NCBI RefSeq assembly: GCF_030936135.1
Contig: NC_082595.1
Coordinates: 78,526,135-78,590,134 of the forward strand
DNA length: 64,000 nt
Origin: Gavia stellata
Taxonomy: Eukaryota; Chordata; Aves; Gaviiformes; Gaviidae
Reading direction: 5' to 3'
Below the pieces are notes generated by a model. It did not search any database. It saw only the letters and a list, made by a program, of their open reading frames with translations, and was not told the origin of the DNA. This document shows, piece after piece, positions 12,311 through 25,506 of the stretch. Position 1 is the first letter of the stretch. The number at the start of each line of letters is the position of its first letter. A program made the translations under genes and the position numbers.

Positions 12311-15300
12311 ATGGTCACAGCAAAAAAATTATTCTCCTCAACTTTTCAAGAGTTTTTGATATAGCTAGACATAGTTGACAGAGAAACATCTTATCCCACA
12401 CCCCTACCTCCAGGGTCTTCAAGCAACCCCAATTCACTTATCCTTCCCACGGTGGCTGTGCTTTCTAGACAACCCTTGTTGTCTGCTGCTGGGTACTCCA
12501 CAGCCAGACCACTGGTTTCCTGTCGCAGACCTCAAGAAAACACAGCCGTGGCATTCCCAGTAGATGAGAAGTGGAAGGGCGTCACGCATCTCCCAAGCTG
12601 TACTCTTGTTTATACATCAGTCTGCTGTTTGCCTTTTTCCACTGCAGCTTGACATTGTTGACTCTTGCTCGGCTTGTTTACGCTAGCATGTCTTGTTCCT
12701 TGACATCCTTCGCAGAGTGATCTACATCACACGCACACTGCACGTGATGCAGAGCAAGAGGTTCATGTTCAAGCCAATAAAATGCATCTTGAATATGTGT
12801 AGGAATGTGTTTTGCGACCTGTAAAACAGGTCATGTAATGTCAGTCTGAAGAGTCAGTTTTGTTGCCACTAGCACTAGAATAAATACTGATCTATACGTT
12901 GATCTAGCACCAACAGTCCAACATCAGCCTGATTAAGTTTTGCTCCTTCTCCCTCTCTTGCTTTCCTTCTTCCATGCAGCCAGCTTTCCCTATGTCTCTC
13001 AGACAGACTCACCTCCCATTGCCAAAGGTATTTTTTGGCCCGTGAGCAGGCACAGAGGCTGGCTGCTGCCCCGGGTGGGAGATGGCCACTCTCATGCCTG
13101 GGCATTGGAGCACAACAGTGCAGATAGCAAGTGCTGCCTGCCAGGCTGGTCTTGCTCCAAGCAGCCACCTTTGCTCACTGCCCCTCTCCTTGTCACCCTG
13201 TGCCTGCAGCTGCCTGGGCTTGGGGAGCACAAGGTGGCTCTTGGCTTGGCTTGCAGTTCACACAACTTGTTTTCGGTCACCTCCAGTAAAAAAGGCCAGG
13301 TATGAACCTCCTGCAAGCCAGATCTGCCCCACCAGTTGCCAGGCGAAATGTGCTAATCTAGAGGGACTTGGGGTTTAGGTTTGCGTTTGAGAGTGTTCCT
13401 GCATTTGACCTTGTGCAGCATTATCCCAATCCTACTTATTGTAAATGTAGAAGAATAACATCATTATGAATAAGTGGAAAGAATGAAACTAGAGAAACAG
13501 CTGAGGCAGAGCTGGGTAGGTCACACTAGGCTTTGTTTTCTGCTGAATGCACTGTTAAATGTCACATACTCCCTTCGTGAGAGGTACCATTTTGAGACCA
13601 CACACTGTGCTTCCTCATGAAGAATTCACACCTTTTTTTTTTTGGCTTTGCTTCTCCTGTATCCTGTAATAAAAGTCTTCTAGACTGTAGTTGGTCTCTG
13701 TGTATTGGAAACATGGTGGATGGAGTCAGGGAAGGAACCATGAAAACTGTAGCATCCCATTTTAAATGGAACAAGTAGAATATGAAGGAATGGCAAACTC
13801 ACTCCTTACAACTGTCTCAATATAATTCAATGTTGTTAAACATTAAAAGTGTTCATATTTTTATTATTCTAACTAAGATCGAATTAAAACCAAGAGGGGA
13901 GAAACAGCAGACCTGAGCTGCATGTGAACAACTGACCAAGGAAAATTATCATGCACAGGAATAAGACACATAAATCATGTTGACTATCATCTAACATCCA
14001 GCCAAGCCATTCATCTTTAAATGATCACTATGGTGATGATGCATAGGTCATTCCTGAAATCAAACTGCAAATGATAAAGGAAAAATCATATGGCACCTTG
14101 CTGATCTATGCTTTTGTACTGAACTTAGAATACAATGTACAGAGAGATCTCTGGCTTAATTAGTTGCCCACTGAGCTAGAGCTGGCTGCTATCTTTTTTC
14201 TCCATATGAAACCACAGAGCTTTCTCAGTACATTATTTCCACATGTGCTTATATTACTATCCCTGCCCCTTGATCCAGCATTTAGATAAGCATTCATCTC
14301 AAATAAAAAAATAAAGAAATGTCTATCCACTTACCTAAAGTATCCCTTAGCCCAGTCATCCCTTTCCATCAACGTGAGCCAGAAGAATCCCCCGGGAAAT
14401 CCACAGAGTCTCCCTGGTAGGCGGCTGTTGTGAATCAGATCACGAGGCTCTTTTTTGTACCATTTTTTTCCTCTTTATTAGGGATACAATTTCTCATTCT
14501 GTGCTCCAGACATACTAAAATCCTGTCTTGCCTCAGTAGCAGTGCCTATGGTCTCAGCGGGTTTCAAGACATGAACACCCTGCTAGTGCCAGACAGATGT
14601 GTGCTACCACAGCAAAGGGAATGGGATACTGAGGTCTGAAAGCGAGCACTACCAACTTGCGCTTTCTCTACAAGTGGTAACAGGTATTTTAAAGGTGTCC
14701 ATGGGTCAGAAAAAAAGAAAGGAGTCAACACTTCTGTACCACTTACACATGCATCTGCCCGATACTTCCAGTACTGCTTGTGTAGGAAAAGACGGTATGT
14801 TTACACCGATGTTTACACTCAAGCTCTGGTTGCTTCTTTCTATGTTTTATCTTGTAGCCTGCACCAAACCCACCTTTCTAGGAACTGGACCATAGTCTAC
14901 ATGTCTCACCTTCCCAATTTGCTTTATTTAGGGGTAATACCAATATTGAAACCAAAAATTTTAAATCTAATACTTTGATTGACAGCCAAAGTTAATTTAA
15001 GATGCTGTTTCATGCTACATTTATACAGTCTTGGGTTTGTTCATATTTAATACAAAAATATTTTGAAATTAACAATTATTGACAAAATTGAAATTCAAAT
15101 TTCCACATAAGTGACTCAATCTGGAGACTGCAGTACCAAGTATCTCCAATCAGACTGCAAAATGAACTTCCTATTATCTACTACCCTACAAATCTTAAAC
15201 TGTCTGAAAATGTAACTGTATATGAATTTCTTCCAATAATAAAATATATTGAATGGCATTGTAATAAACTCAGTGGGTTTCCCTTTTCTTACAGGCTTTC

Positions 15301-16519
15301 GTGAACAGTGAATCAGTTTTATTGCACTCTCAATGACCATAATAAAAGTGTTGGCCTAGAAGATACGCTTCTAAGTTTATTAATCTATTCACGTATCAGC
15401 TGGGAGATTACAGCAGACAATAGTGCATAAAACTACATAAAATATATTATAAGGTAAAACTACAAAGCAATCCTTGTAGTCATCTTGGAAGGAATCAGTG
15501 GCATGGATTTCATAAAAGGCTTAAAATTGAAAGCAAATGAAGAAAATTAAACAGGATACCAAATGCAACAAACTACCTAAAATACAAGACAAAACCTAAA
15601 TGTAAATTGCCAGTAGGAATACAAACACAAAGCAAGTTTTGCATCTAAATAAGCCTGTTCCACTAGGCAACTGTTTATTCAAGCACTTGCTATAGCCATA
15701 TGGAAGTAGAGTCAATGCTAGGTTTCTGGACCCAGATAATAAGAGTGTCAGGGACACTGAGAAATCATGTCCATGCCCCAGGCAGGATTTACAACAGCCC
15801 TGCCATGAACTGCCACAGTGTCCTACATTGGCCTTTGTTAGTCTCCCAGTCCAGTACAGGCATTCCTAGGTCATTGATACCTAACTGCTTAAAAGACCCA
15901 CCATCAGGCTTCACACTCTTTCAGTTGTCCACCTACAATAGTTGGATTTCATATCTCAGGCTTCCATGACATTATCTAGCCTACAAGTTACTTTCAGAAC
16001 CTTAAGCATTCAAGACCCTTTGACTCTTTTTATTAATATCTACACTAAATGCTTCTTGCTGCTATTTAAAGCTCTTTACTAGTTTTATTATTATCATAAT
16101 AACCTGTATGATAAACTGTTATCACATTAACTTTCTGTTCTGTAGATTAAACCACTGCTTTCTTTAACCCCTTCTTGATACATCTCATCCGAGAGGTCCC
16201 TGATCATTTCAGCTGCCATTTCCATTTGGAGCCCCTTGCCACTGGAGTGCTGTGCCCACATTGGAGCAGCTGCTCCTGCTGAGACTGCAGCGATGCTGGC
16301 TGGAGAAAGCATTGCTTTTCGTACAACACTCCCATTCACACAACCCAGCATGTTTGCTTCTTTTGCAATAGCTTGGCAAATGTCAGATACATACAATAGC
16401 TTGGCCAGCATTGAGTGAATGACCCATTTGCATCCCAGCCTTTCTTCTGCAGAATTTCTACCTTGTTTGTCATTCTCCAGTCTGCACCTCTGCAGCTGAG
16501 CACTGTCTTTTCTGAGCAC
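12311..16519. other. Intergenic stretch without recognised genes
   Basis: No gene is supported. The interval includes a GC-richer block at about 12,930-13,380, listed separately, where frames are open on both strands. The rest is AT-rich DNA with short unrelated open frames. A minus-strand frame of 130 codons at 16,127-16,519 has no family resemblance I recognise. Confidence 0.5.
12930..13380. other. GC-richer block of unknown nature
   Basis: This 450-bp segment is clearly richer in G and C than its neighbours. Several frames stay open on both strands: 121 and 98 codons on plus, 97, 74 and 73 on minus. CpG dinucleotides are few, so it does not look like a classical CpG island. I recognise neither a protein nor a repeat family in it. 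It could be an old exapted repeat, a fragment of a non-coding transcript, or just a compositional outlier. Confidence 0.4.
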
Positions 16520-16710
16520 AGAGCTTTGCTGTTATCCCTGTTAAAGTGGAACCAATGCTTTTGGAGCATTTCTGTATTTTGTCAAGGTCAACTTGAATTC
16601 TGGTCTCTGCAGTACTGGAAGTCCCCCCAGTCTATTGCTGCCTGCAAATTTAATAAGGCTCTTTTCTAGCTTTCCAGATAGGACCCCAACATACCCCTGT
16701 GAAACTTGAC
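16520..16710 (-). mobile_element. Probable ancient CR1 fragment
   Basis: The plus strand shows 'ttgtcaaggtcaacttgaat' followed by 'tctggtctctgcagtactgg' and then 'gcctgcaaatttaataaggc'. These match the order of landmarks in the reverse complement of old amniote CR1 elements, where a caaggtc...gaattctggt block precedes a 'ctgcaaatttgataagc' block. Divergence is high and the ends are not defined. Confidence 0.5.
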
Positions 16711-18683
16711 TTAATGTAACTTTCCCTTCTGGGGCTTCAAAAGATCTGCCAGACCTGCATAAACCTTCCTCCTCTCTCTTTCAAAGCCCAGAAGAGGATG
16801 ATAAGCAAGTGGCAGTTCCATCCAGGGATCCTTGCACCAGAAGGACTTAGGGTTGGCTTTATAGCAGATAACAGCAGAAACACATCCAGCCCAGTAGTGA
16901 GGATGAGGATGCTTCCAAAGAAAGGTATGAAAATTTAGCTGCACAGTACTCCGTATTACATCCAATTTATTCCTAATCTCTCACAGTTCAAGGCTAGTTT
17001 AAACTCTGACACATGAGGTTTCAACTTCTCCTTTGCTCAGGTAAGTACAGCTGTACTCGGTCACAGTATGCTCAGAGGTAAAATCAACCCTGGAAGTCAT
17101 GGCTGTGCTAGACTGCATTTTTTTCACATGGAAAATATCTTACCACAAAGGTGGTCACTGTATGAAGCAGCTCCATGTCTCATGGGGCACGTCTCTCTCA
17201 GGGGCTGCTCCACCTCTGACGGAGTTCCAGGACTTTCTATATCACGCCAGGGAGTTGGGTGATTCCCAAGAGAAGCCAAAGAGTGCACTGGTGGTCCATA
17301 ACTAACCCTTTCTTACCCTTACTCATATATCTCATTTCTCCCCCTAACTTATTGAGCTTGATGGAACCTAAGATACTTTCGCTCGGATATCAGTCTCCTT
17401 AGGCTCCCTCTATAGCATAAATAAATAAATAAATAAATTAATCAATCAATCAAACAGGAGGTAATTCAGGTGCTCTGACTTACCCTTTTCAGGAACCCAT
17501 CTCCTTCCATCAATTATTCAGACAGTATAGGAAGATTTGCCTCCTCAGTTACTCACCGAAGGTCACAGTCCTGTCACGCCTCAGGACTGTGCTGTGTTTA
17601 CTGGGACTGCAGCAATATGCTAGCGACAAGAAGTAAACTCACATGAAAGGAATCAAAGAGAAAACAAGAAAAGGATAATTTGCAGAGCATGCAAAACCTG
17701 CAAACAGCATCCACCATTTTGTATTATGAGAAATTTATATTCTCCACATTCAGCAGTCACAGCCTGCTGCAGTTCTCGTTGCCATTAAAGATGACCACTC
17801 CTCAGTCCCTAATGCGATAATAATGGGGGAAAAGGAGGCAGAAAGTGAGCAAGAACAAATGGCAGACATCAGGCAAACGTTGTCTTGAGCATAAGGGAAA
17901 ATATTTTTAGAAAACAGAAAAACCATGAAACCGTCTTCCACTTTGGGAAGTGCTTTTCTATTAAAGGAACATCACCATAAGTTATGTGTTAAGGATAAGA
18001 ACACACAACTAAGACATATGGCAATAAGATTAAGCAGAGTATTTTTATTGCTTTATTATCTTCTCATACTGGGCAAAAAAAAAAAAAAAACCCCACAAAC
18101 CTGCAGCTCTTAAAGCAGTTACACATATGGGAGGAAAAAAGCAAGAAACAAGACTGAAACATTCTTTTATCATCTGCTGCCATCTGGAAATAGGTGTATT
18201 TTCTACAAGGTCTGAGGACTGGGGGGAGAGCTCCAGGTGAACAAAACAAATGATAGAATGGGATTTTTTTCAAAGCTAACTAATACAGTAATTTTACTTC
18301 AGTGGATTCTTGATCTGTACAACTGAGGTATTTTAAAATCTATGAAAATAAAACATTTCCAAATTTATACCCCTAGGCTTTACTGTATTTCCCCATAAAA
18401 GGATATTACTGGAACATACAGTGAGAGACCCTATTGCAACAAACTTGTACCAAAGCAGGAAAAGGCAGGCTTTACCTAGATGGCAAGAGGTGTGCAATCT
18501 CACTAGAAGGGAAGAGACAGCAGCAGATACACACAGGCTGAGGGCACAAGAAACAGTGAGGACACGCTGGTCATCGCAATGGCTCTCAGCTCCATGGGAG
18601 CATAAGGCTTGTCAGCGCTCACACACACCATCATGTCAAAAATCACAGCAAAGGAGACCTGCTGGCAGGGTTTGCAGGAGTAG
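16711..18683. other. Intergenic stretch without recognised genes
   Basis: No gene is supported. It contains a compound tetranucleotide repeat at 17,417-17,452 and an A-run near 18,076. The stretch 18,421-18,680 just before the LTR is more GC-rich but shows no internal retroviral coding sequence. Confidence 0.5.
17417..17452. repeat. Compound microsatellite (AAAT)n-(ATCA)n
   Basis: About five and a half AAAT units run directly into about three and a half ATCA units. The change from AAAT to ATCA looks like a point substitution that then spread by slippage. Confidence 0.95.
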
Positions 18684-19190
18684 TGATCTGGCTGGGATGG
18701 AGTTCATTTTCTTCATAGTAGCCCATGCAGTGGTGTGTTTCAGATTTGTGACCAAGCCAGTGTTAATAACACACTGACATTTTAGCTGCACCAAGGCCTT
18801 CTCATTTCTCATGCTGCTCTCCTAGCAAGTAGGCTGGGGGTGGGCAAGAGGCTGGGAGGGGACACAGCCGGGACAGCTGACCCAAACTGACCCAAGGGAT
18901 TCCATACCGTATAATGTCATGCTCAGCAATAAAACTGGAGGTACTTTCCAAAGTAGCTGTTGCTCAGAGGCTAGCTAGACATCGGTCTGTTGGTGGAAGG
19001 TGGTCAGTGATTGCATCAATTGCTTTTTCTTTTTTTCCTATTTTCCCCTTCCACTATTAAACTGTCTTTATCTCAACCCATGTGTTTTTCCCTCTTTGCC
19101 CTCCCAATTCTCTTCCCCATCCTGCTGGGGGTGGGAAGCAAGTGAGCAGCTGGTGGGTGCTTTGTTGCTGGCCGATGTCAACCCACAGCA
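18684..19190 (+). mobile_element. Solo LTR of an avian endogenous retrovirus
   Basis: The segment has the succession of landmarks I know from a common avian ERV LTR. These are a 'ctgggatggagttcatttt' 5' part, a 'gacacagccgggacagctga' block with a following 'cccaaactgacc', a region with 'ataccgtataatgtcatgct' and 'caataaaactgg' corresponding to the promoter part, then 'attaaactgtctttatctca' with a poly(A)-signal-like ATTAAA, and an end near 'caacccacagca'. No gag, pol or env coding sequence flanks it, so it is a solo LTR left by recombination. No clean target-site duplication is visible, and the exact ends are uncertain by some bases. It is diverged and degenerate. The LTR type suggests Neoaves. 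Confidence 0.8.
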
Positions 19191-19234
19191 GGAAAGCAGT
19201 GATACAGCTTTGTAAGTGCATATAAGAGCACGCA

Positions 19235-19575
19235 AAGCATCATGCATCAACCCCTGGGGTACACCACCAGTGACTGCTCTCCAGGGCTCTCTCTGCTGGG
19301 CTTTGTGCTGCTGATCACAACCCCTTCAGTCCAGCTGTTCAGCCTGTTTTCAGTCCACCCCATTGCCAACCCATTTAGCCCATACATCATCAGTTTATCT
19401 ATGAGGATGTTATGAGAGAAAGCTTTACTAAAGTCTATATGAACATCCACTGTTTCTCCTCATCCACGCAGCCAATCCTCTCATCATGGAAACCTATCAG
19501 GTTGATTAAACGTGATTTCAGCTTTATAAATCTGTGCTGACAAGTCCCAAATGTCCTTTATCCACCTGAGTTTGA
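19235..19575 (-). mobile_element. CR1 LINE fragment (reverse transcriptase region)
   Basis: On the minus strand a short open frame (19,247-19,450) contains DFSKAF followed by HNILIDKLMMYGLNG and WTEN. This is the start of the catalytic palm of CR1 reverse transcriptase and the segment after it. The expected VVISxTKxS stretch follows. The upstream part (19,460-19,575) is the non-open continuation and has the 'gctttataaatctgtgctga' landmark. The element lacks both ends, has deletions and cannot be active. Confidence 0.8.
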
Positions 19576-22500
19576 GTTGATAGCTGTTTACCTGTAAGAA
19601 AGACTGAAAAAGATTTTAGTCTTGACAGGCAACAAAAGCTCTGAAGGAAGGGGTAGATCTGTGAGACATCAGCACAGGGATGGTTGCTGAGCTCATGGGC
19701 GAGATCACCGAGAGGTAAGGGAAAAAAGAGGTGAGCAAGGCTGAGCAGAACCTGACCTCAAAGCTGAAACGGGCCAGGAAGCTCTTCCAAGGGCAGACAG
19801 GAAGAACGGTGAGAGAATTGTGATAATTAGGGAAAGGTAGTGTCATGAAGGCCAAACTTCTAAAGCATGAAAAACAGCAGCTAAAATAGCAGTTCACCTG
19901 AAAAAAAAAATAATTTGCACATCAATTCCATTAGGTTTTTTTATAAAATACTTTGGTATAAAGATTACTTGGAGCTCTTTTACTGCCACTTCAGGCCCCA
20001 CACCGCAAAAAGCTCTATATCTGAAAGGTTTGTTCCTGTTCACAGAAACAGTACAGTTCCCGAGGTTCTCCATGACCACAAAGGGCCTGCCTTGAGCTCA
20101 CCACATAATCTTAGGTACACCGCTTCTGTTGATGTTAACAGCAAAGATTCCAATAACTTCATGTTGACTAAAATAATATGCTTTTAAAATGTGGTGACCC
20201 CTAGTCGGAAAAGTCCCAAACAATGATCTGCAAGGTCACGGTTAGCAGCCTGACAATGGAAGTCACCATTGCACCACTTCAAATTAAGAGCTTTAAAATA
20301 CAGGTGAGGCAGCCTCTGAGACATGCTGATGATGGGCAGTGGTCAACACAGTACAGAAACTGCGATCTACTACAGGTGGCTGTATTTTTAAACAAGCAAT
20401 CACTAGACATATATTATTAAAAGTAATCTTTAATAGAATTTAAAAATAGCTATTGCAAACTTTATTTGAAGAAAAATAAATCAATGACAATTTTCCAAAA
20501 TCCTGTGAAACAAGTCTAGTTCCTTAACATTTGTTTTACTATTTGAAAAGACAGAAGCAATTTGCATAGCTGGCATGTTAGTTCACCTCTGCTCAAAACA
20601 GCTCATAAAAGCATTCTTTTTCTACCATTTCTGATTTGATCAAAAGTGGAAATGCGTATGATGATCCTAAACTAGATCAAAGTGGGTATCTGACTACGTC
20701 TCAAGGCAGCCAAGAATTTTAGTTGAAATTGCTTAAGGCCTGAAATGGAAAAAGAAGAGATGCAATAGCCAGTAGGACAGCTAATGTATGGTACATTACA
20801 CCTGCTTATATGATACTTCCTTTGAGCCAGCATTTTTTATATTTTCTTCCTCGTATTAGTATCCCACCCAACCAAACAATACTAAAAACCACCACAAAAA
20901 AATCAATTCATAATATAACATCATAAGATCTGGGCAAAGCTGATGAAGCTTTTGAGTAACCACTAAGGAATACAGAAATAAAATGTATGATTTGAAATTA
21001 AAGAGAAATCTTAACACTGGGGTTCTGGTGACTCAAATGTAGCACATAAGCAATTAATGCCCATGCACATCTGAAAATAAAGCTATCCATTAGGAAAAAT
21101 AATCATTGGATTGATCTAATACAGCACACTGTCAGACTTTATTGCATGGAAATATCATTGCACTAATGCTATTCTAACTGGCACACACAAATACAATAAA
21201 CTGAGTAAGAAACAACACTGAAGTAAAATATTTTGACATGGGGAAAGGAAGAATCTAATAACAACTCAAAAGACCTGATCACATAACTGCTGTTCTATTT
21301 TATGGATAAATTACTAGTGAGAACATCTAATTTCAAAATCTATGTATTTAGAGGACTAAACACAAAGATGGTTCACTGCATAAAGATTTATGGTAGAAGA
21401 AGAGAGGCTATAACAGAAATATTATTGGCCATTAGAATCAAAATTGAATATTCTTTCTTAGTGTTTGAGATACAGAAAAATTATGCCATCAGGCACCAGT
21501 TGGTATCCAAACATAATCTTTCGTAAAAACATAACTGTATGTTTTGAAAAACAGAACATCACACAATGTTGTTGATTTGGGCACTTTGTGAAGATCTTGT
21601 ATGTTTTTAATTGCACATACATTGCACACTGTAGTACACTGGAGCCTATATAATGGCTATGTATATACCTAAGCTTTCTACAGGAATCTGCTTAAACCAA
21701 ATATTGTCAATATTCATACCAACTTGAACAACACATTTGGAGAAATATTGCTAGGATAATATTCTGAAAACTGAATAAAAACAATTTTTGAATCTTAGGT
21801 TTGATTTTCAACAGTGACTTTCAAGGCAAAAGAGAGGCACGTAACGTTGGACCTTGGCTCTTCTGTTTCTCCTGCACCAGACTGGCCACTTCCTCCTTTA
21901 TCACATGCCATTGGCGTGTACCAGCCACAAGCTCCTGCTTGTGAAGTAATGGGAGCATGGCAGTGCCACGCTGGGAACCAAACCAGCTATTGAGCTGGCC
22001 CAGCATGCAGACTCTGAGGTGCTGCAAACCCGTTAGGTAGCACTCGTTCCCTGTTCTGTACAACAGGGTTCGGTATAGAAGGTTTCTAGATGACACAGAG
22101 AAACCTGTAGAGAAAACCTCGGCTAAGATCATGGATGACAGTGAAGACAGAATTTGGGGAGGGAGATCCTTTAAAATGCATTATAGTTTTGTTTTAAACT
22201 CAATCCTAAATAGATTATTATTTCTTACTGATTTAATAGTGTATTAATGGCTTTGCATAGACTATGTCCATTGACAGCATGGGGCTGAAAAGGGCATTAG
22301 AAGTACCAAAGAATGCTCAAATTTCAAACAAAGAGCAACCACACAAAAATGTTCAGGCGATGCAACATGAAGACTCCATCACAAAATACCTTTTCTTGAC
22401 TGCTTTTAGCACCATGCCTTAAAGGTCCTCGAAGACCTCGTTCCTAAAGAGTTCCTAAAGATCTTTTGCTAAAAGGTTTCCCAGTAACTGAGTGGGAGTA

Positions 22501-24355
22501 TGGCCCCTCTAACATCAAAAAGTGACGTTACAGAGCAATGGAAAAAATATATATGCTGAGCATTTGTGTAAAGGTTTCTACGTAACGATGAGGAAAACAA
22601 AAAAAGTCACTATGCCACATAATATTCCCTTTCCTCTGTTCCACTCACTGCCAACACACAATACAAAATTTATCCTCTGCAACTCATTCAAAGCACTAGC
22701 CGCCACTGCAAAGTGACCAAAGACATCAGTGTAGGAAAGTTCAAGGCCACCTAGTGTAAACATTTGTTTGAAATCATACGATGTACACTCTTCCTTTAGA
22801 ATAGCTTAGTACAGAGACAGATTTAGATGTCTGTAATGATATGCCTGCTGTATAGAAAAAAGTAAAATAAAAGAGAATTTTTGTTCACTGACTCCGACAA
22901 TTTCCATGACATGGTACATTATGACTGACGCTTCTTAGTAGGGTGTGCAAGGCAGCCAAGAGTCATTTAAAAACATGTGTTGTTTATCTCAAAAACAAAT
23001 GTAAGGGAATAGTAATAAAAGCTGCCCTATCTGAATTTAGGCTGAGCAGTTTAAAACCATTTTTCTGGAGGATATTCAGGAATCTGGGACTGCCTGCAAA
23101 ATAAAACTAATTTATTCCTACTATCTACGGCTTTATCTCTAATACATCTTGTCTAGAAAATAAGCCTCTTTATCCTAATATTAATCAAGTATCAATGTCC
23201 ATCTTAGAAGCTCTACATACAGTAAAAACTGAAAGGATGTGAGCTTTGGGTTCTTGAAAATATAGTAAATGGAGGCAAATGACATGTCAAGGCTGCTGTC
23301 CCCAAGGCAAAAGAAGACTTGCTTTCATAGTTCACCCACAGCAAAACACATCCCAGTTCAGAATGTTTTCCAGATCTTATACTTGGCACAATCCAATCTA
23401 TGCTTCCATACGTGGGTAAAGGATTTGAGACGCAAAGATATATTTCAGTTTGTATCTTGGTTTCTATTAGCTCTGGACCTGTGTAACCAAGGGTATGACT
23501 TACGGAGGGTCAGATCCTGCATCTTATTGACTAAGTAGTGCTTTGGATTTCAATAAATACGATATTACTTCACGCGGGTCAGACAGCAGCACAGGCACTC
23601 ATGTTGAGGCACTAATCAACTGTTTAAGGGGCTAGATCCAAAGTGCACCAAAGGCAAGTGAAAAGCATGAACTGACTACAAAGAACCAGGCCTAAGCTCT
23701 GCCAGAGAGACAGAACAGAACCCCTAGTTTGTGAAAAACATTGTAAATTCTAAATACAGCTAAAGTAAAACAAATAACCCCTCCTAAACTAGTTTTGCAG
23801 TTAAAAACTTATATCTCTATATTAGACAGCACCCAGCTCAGGAAGTTCAGGCCTCTTCCCATACTACCATGCACTAATTTCCTTTTTGAACAAAAGTATA
23901 GATGAGCATAAAATATAAAAATATACATTTTAAGCAGTAGCAAAATTTGAATAAAAATTACAAACTGCTCAAGAAAAGTGACTGCCATATTATTACATGT
24001 GCACACGTACACACTCCGTCTGAAAAAGGTATGAAAGAAAGGCAATTGAGAGCCTTAAAATTTCTAACTCTGTCAGCTGGCATGACAGCTATTAACTTCA
24101 TTTTAGTAACTAAGAGTGTTATCAGCTTGGCTTTCTTATCAAAAAGAAGTAAGCATTAGACATCCCAGCCATTGTTTGAGAAGTATAAATTGGCTGCCAG
24201 ACAGGGAAGACGTTCGTACACTCACTCAGGAGCGAAAAGCTCCCACGCTCACACGTTTCTCCATTCATAGAGACCTGAAACTCTCCCCATGTGCAAAGAG
24301 CAGGTTTGGGTGTAAGTGTGCCTGCTGCTCTTCACCGCCCCTCTCCTCCATCCCA
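19576..24355. other. Intergenic stretch without recognised genes
   Basis: No gene is supported. A minus-strand open frame of 103 codons at 21,821-22,132 lies in a somewhat GC-richer patch but resembles no family I know. The rest is AT-rich DNA with short chance frames. Confidence 0.5.
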
Positions 24356-24425
24356 CTTCAGCAAAGCACTTAAGCATACAAGGATGTGCTTAAAAGTTAA
24401 GCAAGCATGTCAATTGTTTTCCTGG
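24356..24425. repeat. Possible ancient amniote MITE-like repeat
   Basis: The text 'cagcaaagcacttaagcata' followed by 'gtgcttaaaagttaagca' resembles an old palindromic non-autonomous DNA element seen many times in turtle, crocodile and bird genomes, in which 'cagcaaagcacttaagca' and 'cttaaagttaagca' occur in this order. Only one arm is visible, and no name is assigned. Confidence 0.4.
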
Positions 24426-24994
24426 ACTGAATGCATGTGCAGCTCACACCTCCTAAAAGCCTCTCCTGCCAACCGACAACAGGAGTTGCATGCACAGATG
24501 GCATTCAGGGCCAACCAGCTGACATGGCACAGAGAGCAGTAAACAGCTGTTTAGGGTTATGCCACTTAAATCATTGACAACACGACACGGCAAACACAAG
24601 ACATAAATGATGCCCCAATGCGACGTTTCTAGAAGACTTCCAAAAACCAGAAAAGAATCAAAGCAATCTGCATCCTGCTGGCCATAAATACGCCAGTGGA
24701 CACCAGCATTCTCACACCGAAAAAGAATTCAGTTTTGTTTATGAATAACCCTGGAAAAATGAAGGCTCAAACATAGACTCCATCTTTGATACATTTACAG
24801 TAAGAGCCTTTCAGAGTAAAATGCATGAGAACATCCTGAGGCCTTATTTTCAAACATGATTAGCTTATGAATTGGCAAAAAATCCACCTAGCTTCTCTGT
24901 AATGATAAAAAAAGACTGACAATTTTCTGGAGCGTTCAGCAGTTTGTGAATGCAGCACTTTTTGGCTCTTGGATTTGCTCTGAAGCCAGCTCCT

Positions 24995-25000
24995 TTTATT
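24995..25000 (-). terminator. Candidate poly(A) signal of CD109
   Basis: This is the first canonical AATAAA on the minus strand after the CD109 stop codon, at a distance of 507 nt. Cleavage would be expected some 10-30 bases further, near 24,965-24,985. The length of the 3' UTR is plausible but untested, and longer 3' ends are possible. Confidence 0.45.
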
Positions 25001-25506
25001 TTTCATATTATTCCCCATGAGAGCATACAGCAAAATTCAGTATTAATGTTAAGTGTCATGTCTGCAGAACAGAACAAGGTGAGCGCTGATACCAAGCTCC
25101 CAGGGCTCTGCTTACCAACACCCCAACGGAGAAGCAGATAGTGTTTCAGAAAAGCATGGTAAACTAACATATGTCCCTAAAAAATAAGCACACTTGAAAG
25201 CTGGGGTGAAGAGGGAGTGGGAACATGGAGCTAGGTTTGTATTTTCTCAGACTGCTTTCTTGGTTAACTCTGTGTTTCTTCAGAAAATAACTTCAGTATG
25301 AAACTAACACTTGGAAAGTTTTTCCAGCAGACACTTAAGAGTTTTCTGGCACAGCCAGAAATTTACCATATGGGCCAGCCCAGCTCTCCCTGAACACAGC
25401 AGGAGTTTGGTCACTGTAATCACTAAAGACAGGCTGGTATCTGAACATAAAATTGTCTTTGGATAATTTATGGAAACCTTAGATGTAAAACATAATCCGT
25501 TTCCTT
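25001..25506 (-). other. CD109: Predicted CD109 3' UTR
   Basis: This is the stretch between the TAA stop (25,507-25,509) and the candidate AATAAA. It contains no splice-like structure that is required by the reading frame. A 106-codon frame on this strand (25,304-25,624) is an out-of-frame shadow of the terminal exon running into the UTR. Confidence 0.5.

Noticed and set aside
21821..22132. 103-codon minus-strand frame
   Set aside because: I tested it as a possible CD109 terminal exon, but it lacks the needed phase, cysteine pattern and hydrophobic end.
23809..24045. 78-codon hydrophobic minus-strand frame as a membrane peptide
   Set aside because: Hydrophobicity follows from T-rich codons; it lies beyond the CD109 stop and candidate poly(A) signal and has no other support.
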